Shown here one piece after another: positions 57,535-64,000 of a DNA stretch of 64,000 bases (the first letter of the stretch is position 1; every line of letters begins with the position of its first letter). A program made the translations under genes and the position numbers. Location: positions 124,001 through 188,000 of the forward strand of contig DAIDIG010000001.1 in the NCBI GenBank assembly GCA_027459485.1. Direction: 5' to 3'. Source of the DNA: Bdellovibrionales bacterium (GTDB lineage Bacteria; Bdellovibrionota; Bdellovibrionia; Bdellovibrionales; UBA1609). Under the pieces are notes generated by a model. The model saw only the letters and a list, made by a program, of their open reading frames with translations, had not been told where the DNA came from and ran no database searches.

Positions 57535-58500
57535 TTACCGATGATGATGACGTCGGTAATATTTTTTATAGGTGTTTTGGCCGGCTCGCTCAAGATCCTC
57601 GCGTGTTGGCTTTTTCTTTTTCAAAGCTGGCGCATTTTGAGCCAAGCGAGTTACGACCGTCCTATCGATTTGATCGACGTTCTTCACGCCCTTTTTCTGA
57701 AGCTGTTGGTAAAGATTAGGGTTATGGTCTTTGATATCGGCCATCACGGCCTCGTACGATTTCTTCTGCAGCGAGTGAATTTCTTGTCGTTCAGGTGGCG
57801 GCAATTTCGCAATCGTGCCCGGATTTGGTTTCACCGAAGTTTCGTTTTGCGCCGCCATGATTTCTTCGCGAGTCGCCTCTTCGGGGTGAGGGTAGGTGTT
57901 GTACTTCAAACTTGTCGAAGCACTGTACCCGGTTTTGATGTCGACAACATGGTTCAGATTTTGTGTACTGCGAAATGCAACGTCGCCGCGTAAGACGGTC
58001 AATTGCGTCCCCACACTGGCGTTACGACGGGTAAAAAAATCGGTACCACGCACCCCGGCAATTGCGTCGGGAGTTACGATTCGCATATTATTCCGCGGAC
58101 CTTTTTTCGAAATAAGACCGCGAAATCGGCCGTAATACATTTTGACCACGGAGGTCGCGCCATCATTCACCTTTGGCTGATCCGCTTGTTTGTCGATCAC
58201 CGCGGGCAAGACAAACGAACTGCCGCTACCCACCAAAAATGAATCGCCGTTCGGATACACGATTTTAATTTTTCCGTTTGGTCCAGAAAGAATGATTTCG
58301 CCAGGGTTCAGTTTCATTCCGATTTTGGCTTGTACATACGCATATTCCTGCTCGTTCATTTTAGCGAATGGTCGGTGGTCTTGCGGAGTGGGCAGATGCA
58401 AGACTTTCACGTCGCCTTGAACGGCAACGACCGTCCCGACAAAAGTCTGCGCGAAGGATGTCAGACTGAATAGAACGATACAGACAATCAGTGATTTCAT
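57535..58500 (-). CDS. FecR-domain exported protein
   Basis: 321 residues from ATG 58500 (AGAGG nine bases upstream; two other ATGs lie just outside). Signal peptide to about TSFA|Q. The FecR-type domain follows: VGTVVAVQGDVKVL, a GEIILSGPNGKIKIVYPNGDSFLVGSGSSFVL core and TPDAIAGVRGTDFF. The C-terminus is Lys/Arg-rich with a YKKYYRRHHHR tail. Soluble periplasmic FecR proteins of this kind, without a sigma factor or TonB receptor alongside, are probably structural or signalling; no partner is visible. Confidence 0.88.
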   Translation of the reverse strand: MKSLIVCIVLFSLTSFAQTFVGTVVAVQGDVKVLHLPTPQDHRPFAKMNEQEYAYVQAKIGMKLNPGEIILSGPNGKIKIVYPNGDSFLVGSGSSFVLPAVIDKQADQPKVNDGATSVVKMYYGRFRGLISKKGPRNNMRIVTPDAIAGVRGTDFFTRRNASVGTQLTVLRGDVAFRSTQNLNHVVDIKTGYSASTSLKYNTYPHPEEATREEIMAAQNETSVKPNPGTIAKLPPPERQEIHSLQKKSYEAVMADIKDHNPNLYQQLQKKGVKNVDQIDRTVVTRLAQNAPALKKKKPTREDLERAGQNTYKKYYRRHHHR

Positions 58501-58584
58501 GGTTTTCATCCTCTTCATTGGCTGCTATTTTTAAAAAGCGTGACTCACTTGCCATCTTCGGTCAAGTTCTGAAGGAGCGATTTC

Positions 58585-59391
58585 ATGATCCGACGTAATC
58601 TGATAGTTACCGTCGCTATGGCCACCGCGATTGCAACGGCGATTCCTCTTTCGATGACAGCGCGAGCAGACGAGGCCAATAATTCGGGCACTGGCTCTAA
58701 CAGCAGCACGAGTCTCGACGACACGAAACTTGAATACCCGGAGCTTGAAGTCACACCGCGCGCGTCCGAGCGCCTCGAAATGGAGGCGAAATACGAATAC
58801 AACAATACATGGCAAACGCATTTGCCGGTGCAGTTTTCAGCGCTTATGACACTCATCGCGGCGACTGGGTCAAATCCGAACTCGAATTTATCAAGCAATC
58901 AGATGGGAGCGTTCAATACCGCCAAGCGTATCGGCATCGGTGTCGGCATTGGCTGGTTAGCGCTGACCGCTGGGTTGTCGCAATGGTACCGCCCGTATTT
59001 CGACGGATACAAAGAAATTAAACATATGCCGGCGAAGACGAAGCGCGAGCAGTTGGCGCGCGAGCGAATCGCCGAAGAAGCGATTTATGAACCTGAAGAT
59101 CTTGGGTTTAAACTGGAGATGTTTTCGTTTGTCTCGAATCTGGCGTCAAACGTAGCCCTCATGTCGGCGAATTCGAACCGCAATTCGCAGACGATGTTGT
59201 GGGTTGCGGCCGCGTCGTCGTTTGCTCCGCTGTTGTTCCCGTACCGGTGGGAGCGGGTCGCCGAAGAACATCGCCTGTACAAAAAGAAAATTTACGGACC
59301 TATCGCGAGTGCGATCGTTATGCCGGTACAAGAGTCGCGGTATTCGGCGCCTAATTACTCGCCGGGAGTCGGTCTTCAATGGATTTTTTAA
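58585..59391 (+). CDS. Exported membrane protein, unknown function
   Basis: 268 residues, AAGGAGC 7 bases before the ATG. Signal peptide (about 1-28, ending TARA|D). A Ser/Gly-rich linker is followed by three or four moderately hydrophobic helices, including IGIGVGIGWLALTAG (about 113-127) and LWVAAASSFAPLLFPY (about 210-225). The C-terminus ends in a beta-like aromatic sequence. No family recognised. The last 41 bp overlap the convergent helical-repeat gene. Confidence 0.7.
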   Translation: MIRRNLIVTVAMATAIATAIPLSMTARADEANNSGTGSNSSTSLDDTKLEYPELEVTPRASERLEMEAKYEYNNTWQTHLPVQFSALMTLIAATGSNPNSNLSSNQMGAFNTAKRIGIGVGIGWLALTAGLSQWYRPYFDGYKEIKHMPAKTKREQLARERIAEEAIYEPEDLGFKLEMFSFVSNLASNVALMSANSNRNSQTMLWVAAASSFAPLLFPYRWERVAEEHRLYKKKIYGPIASAIVMPVQESRYSAPNYSPGVGLQWIF

Positions 59392-60280
59392 ACTCGTTAG
59401 GCTTTAAATTTATATACGTATTTTTTGCTATATTTTCGGCGAAAGTGATCGATTGGCCGGCGGTAAAATTGAGGCCCGATCGGTCAATGGCGTAATTGTA
59501 TGCCGTTATGAAGTTGTCGCCGGCTTCAGGCCCTTGCGACACGACATTTTCTGAAATTTTAAGCGCTGTAATAATAGGTGCCGACGGTCCTGATTCAGAA
59601 GTGAGAAAGTGATACACTTTAATATACTCGCCGGCCACTAAGGCGTGAAAATTTTCGGCATGTTTCACGATCCGCCCGGCTATAAGCCCGCATTCGGGTT
59701 TGGCCAAGCCAACTTCTTTGTCGTTGACGCAAAAATCGACAAGTTTTACGAAATCTTTCGCGGCTATATTGGGGTCACCTTTATAATCGGTCGCGAGAGC
59801 GTTGGCCAATTTAAGTGACGTGAAGTAGTCGAGATCCAAATACTCCGACAAATAGCTGCGCGAGAAAACCTTAACGAATGTGTCGCAATAGGCTTGAGGT
59901 TTACTCGCCAATTGAATGGCGATCTTCATCGCGTCGCGCGTACCGGCATCCGATTTTGTGAGAACTTCAAAAACTTTTACAAAGCGGGCGGCAGCGCCCG
60001 TACAGCCCTTCGAAACGGCGGTTGCGACATTGAACATTTCTTGTGACGACAGGCCGAGTTCTTTGTGGCCGCGCAGGTATTCGAAGGTGGTGATGAATTC
60101 CTTGGCGGATGAGCACGTGTCAGGGATTTGGCTGGCTTTCATGAGGCCGCTCGGCACGGCGGCAGCGGCCACCAGGGCGTCGTCCGCTTTACCATTCGTG
60201 GCGTCGTCAGCGCGGCCGGCGATTGATAGACTTAGCAACAGAGAAACGTAGAGAAGAAAAAGATTGGATTTCACGCTCAT
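59351..60280 (-). CDS. Exported protein of tandem helical repeats
   Basis: 309 residues from ATG 60280 (frame to 60328 is not needed). Signal peptide ending AGRA|D. The mature protein is built of about five to six imperfect ~48-residue repeats of the form A..FV/I..YxFL........GLS/A...A...A..I, e.g. FVKVFEVLTKSDAGTRDAMKIA, FIKVYHFLTSESGPS-like and FITAYNYAIDRSGLNFTAGQSITFAENIA. Such alpha-solenoids are protein-binding scaffolds. Several Cys. Convergent overlap of 41 bp with the preceding gene. Confidence 0.75.
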   Translation of the reverse strand: MSVKSNLFLLYVSLLLSLSIAGRADDATNGKADDALVAAAAVPSGLMKASQIPDTCSSAKEFITTFEYLRGHKELGLSSQEMFNVATAVSKGCTGAAARFVKVFEVLTKSDAGTRDAMKIAIQLASKPQAYCDTFVKVFSRSYLSEYLDLDYFTSLKLANALATDYKGDPNIAAKDFVKLVDFCVNDKEVGLAKPECGLIAGRIVKHAENFHALVAGEYIKVYHFLTSESGPSAPIITALKISENVVSQGPEAGDNFITAYNYAIDRSGLNFTAGQSITFAENIAKNTYINLKPNEFKKSIEDRLPASN

Positions 60281-60378
60281 CCTATCGGAGGCTTGGCGCG
60301 TCAACTTAAACGTCCTAACAGGGTCCAAACAACTCGGACTTTGCTCGGTCTTGGTCTGTTTGATAATGATAGGTCATT

Positions 60379-61113
60379 ATGTTGGAGTGGCCGACAATTG
60401 TCGAAAAACCTCGGGGGCAAGCAGTGGCCGGGCGAACTATTTATATAATCGAAGATGAACAGGATATTTCGGAGCTCATCCGTTTCAACTTGTCTCTTGA
60501 AGGCTACAAAGTCGAGTCATTCCCGACAGGTGAGGCTGGACTAAGGGCCATCGAAGAAGTTGCTCCTGATTTGCTGATTCTCGACATCATGCTGCCCGGT
60601 ATGAGCGGTCTTGAGATTTGCCGCCGCTTGAAAGAAGACGCGAAGACAAAGAAAATACCGGTGATCATGGTTTCGGCGCGCGGTGAAGAAGCCGACATCG
60701 TAAAGGGGCTCGAGTTGGGTGCCGACGATTATGTGACAAAGCCTTTCAGCCCCAAAGTGCTGCATGCACGGGTCGAAGCTGTTCTACGTCGTGGTTCTGA
60801 AGCCAAGAAGGCGGTCGAAGTCGTTAAGATCGATGGCCTTGAGATAAATGCCGGTCGGGTCGAGGTAACGGTTGATGGTCAACGTGTGAACCTCACACAA
60901 TCCGAGTTTCGCATTTTGCATTTCTTGGCGCAGCGGCCGGGTTGGGTATATACACGCGTGCAAATCGTCGAAGCGATACGAGGTGAAAATTATGCGGTTA
61001 CAGACCGCACGATTGACTTTCAGATGGTGGGGTTAAGAAAAAAATTAGGTTCAGCCGGGCATCTAATTGAAACAGTTCGCGGCGTCGGATATCGGTTCAA
61101 AGACATCCAATAG
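60379..61113 (+). CDS. PhoB/OmpR-family response regulator
   Basis: 244 residues from ATG 60379; GTG 60424, preceded by GGGGG, gives 229 residues and a more typical start. Receiver: IEDEQD acidic pocket, phospho-acceptor Asp69 in LLILDIMLPG, and the invariant Lys in VTKPFSPK. C-terminal winged helix: RVEVTVDGQRVNLTQSEFRILHFL, VYTRVQIVEAIRG and DRTIDFQMVGLRKKLG. The sensor kinase gene starts 9 bp downstream. No pst/phoU genes are visible, so phosphate control is only suggested by similarity. Confidence 0.95.
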   Translation: MLEWPTIVEKPRGQAVAGRTIYIIEDEQDISELIRFNLSLEGYKVESFPTGEAGLRAIEEVAPDLLILDIMLPGMSGLEICRRLKEDAKTKKIPVIMVSARGEEADIVKGLELGADDYVTKPFSPKVLHARVEAVLRRGSEAKKAVEVVKIDGLEINAGRVEVTVDGQRVNLTQSEFRILHFLAQRPGWVYTRVQIVEAIRGENYAVTDRTIDFQMVGLRKKLGSAGHLIETVRGVGYRFKDIQ

Positions 61114-61122
61114 AGTCGAACA

Positions 61123-62337
61123 ATGAAATCACGTAAGTTTTTTTGGCAAATTTTTGCCGCGTTATTCGGTCTCAGCGCGTGCTCCTCACTTGCCCTGTAT
61201 TTCGTCGCGGCGTCGGATGCGACATTGCTCCGAGCGCTTTTGATTTCTCTACCCATTCAAATAGTTCTCGCTGTGCTTCTCGCACTTCGCCTCGAGCGGT
61301 CGGTCGATATTCTTCGCTCGCTCTTGTCGTCGATGGCGGAGGGGGTGATCGCGGTCGATTCGGACATGCGGATCACTCAAGTAAACGAAGCGGCAGGTAC
61401 GATTTTTCAGTTGGACCCGAAAGCAGCGGTCGGCAAATCGGTGCGCGATGTGATACGCGAACCGGCCATCATTGATCTCATCGAAGATGTTAGGCGCCAC
61501 AATAAAACGGCGGAACAGGACATTGAACTTGGAGACGAGCGGCTTCGGCATTTGCACCTTCAGGCCGGGCCAATGGATTCAGATTCGCGCGCGGTCGGGG
61601 TAGTAGCCGTGTTTTCGGATGTTACCCGCATGCGCGAATTAGAAGGCATGCGCCGAAATTTTGTCTCAAACGTATCGCATGAATTACGAACGCCGCTGAC
61701 GTCGATTCAGGGGTTCGCCGAGACATTGCTCAACCCGGCCGTCAAAGACCCTGATGAAGTTCGTAAATTTCTACAGATCATTCAAAGACATGCCACCCGC
61801 CTCGGTCGTATTATCGAAGACATTCTCACTCTTTCGTCGATCGAGCGAGATGCTGAAAGCAATCAAATCGAACTCAAAGTCGAAACGATTCGGCCGGTGC
61901 TCGAATCGGCGGTCGAAATTTGCGCACCACGAGCCCATAATAAAAAGATCAAGATCGAACTCGAATGCGCCAAAACTCTAGTTGCGCCGATTGATCCGCA
62001 TCTTCTGGAGCAAGCGATTATCAATTTAATCGACAACGCCATTCGCTACAGTGACGAAGGTCGACCGATACGAGTCGAAGCTGAGCCGGTTGGCAATGAG
62101 ATTCATCTTCGTGTCGTTGACCAGGGGATCGGCATACCCGAAAAGCAACTACCGCGAATTTTTGAACGGTTTTACCGCGTCGACAAAGCTCGCAGCCGCG
62201 AACTGGGTGGTACAGGGCTTGGCTTGTCAATTGTGAAGCATATTTCGCTGGCCCATAAAGGGAGCGTGGAAGTGCAAAGCCAGTTGGGTCGAGGCAGCCG
62301 CTTTACAATTCGGCTGCCCGCCCAAGCCTCGGCTTAA
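61123..62337 (+). CDS. PhoR-like sensor histidine kinase
   Basis: 404 residues, inner membrane. Two transmembrane helices (about 10-30, 36-54), a PAS domain (about 65-175), HisKA with phospho-accepting His186 in NVSHELRTPL, and HATPase_c with NLIDNAIRYSD, DQGIGIP and GGTGLGLSIVKH. The short periplasmic loop means little sensing outside; like PhoR it may read a transporter state or respond to internal signals. Cognate regulator directly upstream. Confidence 0.95.
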   Translation: MKSRKFFWQIFAALFGLSACSSLALYFVAASDATLLRALLISLPIQIVLAVLLALRLERSVDILRSLLSSMAEGVIAVDSDMRITQVNEAAGTIFQLDPKAAVGKSVRDVIREPAIIDLIEDVRRHNKTAEQDIELGDERLRHLHLQAGPMDSDSRAVGVVAVFSDVTRMRELEGMRRNFVSNVSHELRTPLTSIQGFAETLLNPAVKDPDEVRKFLQIIQRHATRLGRIIEDILTLSSIERDAESNQIELKVETIRPVLESAVEICAPRAHNKKIKIELECAKTLVAPIDPHLLEQAIINLIDNAIRYSDEGRPIRVEAEPVGNEIHLRVVDQGIGIPEKQLPRIFERFYRVDKARSRELGGTGLGLSIVKHISLAHKGSVEVQSQLGRGSRFTIRLPAQASA

Positions 62338-62344
62338 AACGGAA

Positions 62345-62698
62345 TTACTTACAAGTAAAACCAGCTTTTGTGAGACTTTTTCTAATATGATCTTGAACGG
62401 TTGCGCAGTGTTTTGAAGTGGCCTTGCCGCTAGCAATTTCTTTTGTTTTGCCGAATTTCGTATAGTGAACGACGCAACGATTTTTCTCTACGGCAACCAA
62501 AATCGTGCGCATGTCAGTGTGTTTCTTTTTGGTTTTCGTGCACGTCACGGTATTTTCTTTTAGCCCCGAAGACGCACTCGCTTTTGTCGTGCTTGCGGCT
62601 TTCGTAGATGACGATTCACCCATCTGCTTTTTCATTTTTGCCGATGAGCAGCCGACCATAAGCGCAGCTACGGCCATTGTTGCCAGCATTCGTTTCAT
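62345..62698 (-). CDS. Small lipoprotein, unknown function
   Basis: 117 residues from ATG 62698 with GGGAGG upstream; the frame to 62896 runs through the L33 gene. Lipobox VGC|S. A Ser/Thr/Lys-rich linker is followed by a compact domain with four Cys (TVTCTKT, NRCVVHY, KHCATV, FTCK) that could form two disulfides. It ends 8 bp from the kinase gene. No family recognised. Confidence 0.75.
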   Translation of the reverse strand: MKRMLATMAVAALMVGCSSAKMKKQMGESSSTKAASTTKASASSGLKENTVTCTKTKKKHTDMRTILVAVEKNRCVVHYTKFGKTKEIASGKATSKHCATVQDHIRKSLTKAGFTCK

Positions 62699-62741
62699 GT
62701 TGTTGATCCTCCCGTTGCGAAGCTGTTGAAGCTTCGGGTTT

Positions 62742-62921
62742 TTATTTAATTTCTCGATGTAAAGTGTGTTTACGCATATGGGGATTGTATTTCTTCTTTT
62801 CCATGCGCTCAGGGTGCGTTTGAAAGTTCTTGCGAGTTGTGTAGCGAGACGGCGATTCGCCGGCTGCGCGTGCTTCGGTGCATTCCAAAGTGACAATTCT
62901 GACTTTACCTTTTTTTGCCAT
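62742..62921 (-). CDS. rpmG: 50S ribosomal protein L33
   Basis: 59 residues: [21 protein letters not shown], then [24 protein letters not shown], then [11 protein letters not shown], the L33 pattern with the final KHTLHRE. ATG 62921 has GAGG 7 bases before it. Only one Cys (Cys14) remains; the CPxC of zinc-binding forms is NPHM, so this is a zinc-independent (C-minus) form. It is not beside secE/nusG. It is read opposite to the kinase gene and just after pdxJ. Confidence 0.9.
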   Translation of the reverse strand: MAKKGKVRIVTLECTEARAAGESPSRYTTRKNFQTHPERMEKKKYNPHMRKHTLHREIK

Positions 62922-62986
62922 ATTCGTGCCTCATTTTAAGTATATAAATAGGAATTACCCTTAACGTCGGCACGCGACAAGCAAAA

Positions 62987-63772
62987 TTATCGTCCCAGGC
63001 GGATTTCACGCTTGTAAAGCTGAACGGTCCGCTGAAGCCCCAGGTAAAGGGCGTCGGAGACGAGGGCGTGCCCGATTGAAACTTCCACAATTTGCGGGAT
63101 CGTGCGAAGCAGCTCGCGCAGGTTTTCGCGGTTGAGATCATGCCCGGCGTTGACTTCGATACCATGCTCGCCCGCGACTCGGGCGGCCTCGGTATAACGC
63201 TCAAGTGTGGGCCGGTGCCGACGGCTGCCGTAATCGTGCGCGTAGCGTTCAGTATAAAGTTCGATGCGATCCGGTTTCAGGCGCGCCAAGGCCGCTCGTT
63301 CGGACGACGTGAACGTGAACGGATCGACGAACAAAGACGACCTCACTCCCAACCGCCGCAAATGGGCCAAAATTCGCCGCAAGAATTGTTCGTTTCGGGC
63401 TAATTTCCAGCCAGCGTTCGACGTCAATACGTGCGGTGGGTCTGGCACGAGCGTAGCCTGATCCGGGTGAACCAAGCGAATTAGCTTCATGTAGCGAGCA
63501 TCCGGGTAGCCTTCTATATTGAATTCAATTCGACGTTTGAGCCCACGCGAGCGGTTGATCTGTTTTAGAAGCTTCGCCAAGTCTAAGACGTCGATCCGGC
63601 GGATATGGCGCTCGTCGGGGCGGGGGTGGACGGTGATCCCTTCAGCGCCGTACGTAATTAAATCGGCGGCACACCCGGTGACGTTCGGCAGGTCGCCGCC
63701 GCGGGAGTTACGCAGGGTCGCGATCTTATTTACGTTAACGCTGAGCTTGCAGGGTGATGAGCGCATCTTCAT
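62987..63772 (-). CDS. pdxJ: Pyridoxine 5'-phosphate synthase
   Basis: 261-residue TIM-barrel enzyme condensing aminoacetone phosphate with deoxyxylulose phosphate, the last step of the DXP-dependent vitamin B6 path. It has LSVNVNKIATLRNSRGG, the GITVHPRPDERHI motif with the active-site His, the FNIEGYPD Glu region, and NAGHDLN with the second His. Normal length. Start could be ATG 63772 or the second ATG six bases in. pdxA is not in view. Confidence 0.95.
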   Translation of the reverse strand: MKMRSSPCKLSVNVNKIATLRNSRGGDLPNVTGCAADLITYGAEGITVHPRPDERHIRRIDVLDLAKLLKQINRSRGLKRRIEFNIEGYPDARYMKLIRLVHPDQATLVPDPPHVLTSNAGWKLARNEQFLRRILAHLRRLGVRSSLFVDPFTFTSSERAALARLKPDRIELYTERYAHDYGSRRHRPTLERYTEAARVAGEHGIEVNAGHDLNRENLRELLRTIPQIVEVSIGHALVSDALYLGLQRTVQLYKREIRLGR

Positions 63773-63865
63773 TCAGGACCAAAGGTGTACACATAAACCC
63801 GAACGACGGCAACTTGGCCGAAATGCCGCTTTGGCTTGGCCGTGAGTTCACATTAGAATTAGTCT

Positions 63866-64000
63866 ATGAGCCGAATGGTCATCCAGTCCGAAGTTCGATG
63901 GGTAGGTCGCGAAGAAGCTTCATTGATTGTCGAAGTTGAGCCTGACGACACCATCTACCAGGCTACCCTGAAAGGGATTGGCGGGCCCGATTTTCTTCGC
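63866..64000 (+). CDS. N-terminal part of an unidentified protein, runs off the window
   Basis: Open from ATG 63866 to the window end without a stop: 45 codons beginning MSRMVIQSEVRWVGREEASL and running on through VEPDDTIYQATLKGIGG. Hydrophilic, no signal peptide. Codon use looks coding. Divergent from pdxJ, with 93 bp between starts. No family can be named from so short a piece. Confidence 0.6.
   Translation, partial: MSRMVIQSEVRWVGREEASLIVEVEPDDTIYQATLKGIGGPDFLR

Noticed and set aside
57505-57993. 162-codon plus-strand frame
   Set aside because: Lies antisense to the FecR-domain gene, with no signal, start or motif support.

Overview
The window looks like a chromosome segment of a Gram-negative predatory-type bacterium of the Bdellovibrionota. 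Evidence: dense lipoprotein and murein-enzyme genes, ClpA/ClpS, PhoB/PhoR-like regulators, an HNH-endonuclease gene present in more than one copy, many exported proteins with no recognised family, and moderate GC. The lineage call is inference, because no rRNA or species marker is present.

Layout. (1) 1-9836: exported serine protease, rhomboid protease, an unrecognised cytoplasmic protein with a coupled PlsC-type acyltransferase, an outer-membrane beta-barrel candidate, then an acyl-CoA block (3-hydroxyacyl-CoA dehydrogenase, enoyl-CoA hydratase, fused isobutyryl-CoA mutase IcmF). (2) 9833-22020: an unusual surface locus, mostly on the minus strand: Slt-type lytic transglycosylase, a VWA lipoprotein, two prepilin-like proteins, a large exported protein, a large Gly/Ala-rich exported protein with an ART-like segment, and a membrane-anchored protein. 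A third prepilin of the same family lies just beyond. (3) 22091-27387: DMT permease, HtpX, ClpA, ClpS, LysR regulator. (4) 27582-30608: two large beta-helix-type lipoproteins, the first interrupted by an in-frame TGA near its C-terminus. (5) 30880-39945: alpha/beta hydrolase, M14 carboxypeptidase, LD-carboxypeptidase, class-C beta-lactamase-like hydrolase and Mpl ligase, i.e. murein-peptide processing enzymes. MutS, a LuxR-type regulator and an acyl-CoA thioesterase follow. (6) 43781-47981: an HNH gene, an alpha/beta hydrolase, a His/Pro tandem-repeat protein, and a decayed second copy of the HNH gene with its leader. (7) 48007-53911: malic enzyme fused to a phosphotransacetylase domain, FadI-type thiolase and FadJ-type multifunctional protein. 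(8) 54002-60280: exported proteins including a CX5R phosphatase, a FecR-domain protein, a FliG-like protein and a helical-repeat protein. (9) 60379-64000: PhoB/PhoR-like two-component pair, small lipoprotein, ribosomal protein L33 (59 codons), PdxJ, and the start of a gene that runs off the window.

How the genes fit together. The thiolase and FadJ homologue complete beta-oxidation together with the separate dehydrogenase and hydratase, and IcmF links branched to straight-chain C4 acyl-CoA. Malic enzyme supplies pyruvate and NADPH from C4 acids. The murein enzymes (Slt, M14, LdcA, Mpl) fit recycling or consumption of peptidoglycan. The most novel-looking part is the 10968-18437 pilin/exported-protein cluster, whose prepilins share a four-cysteine signature with the orphan prepilin at 9833-10417. 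No tRNA, rRNA, CRISPR array or transposase was found.
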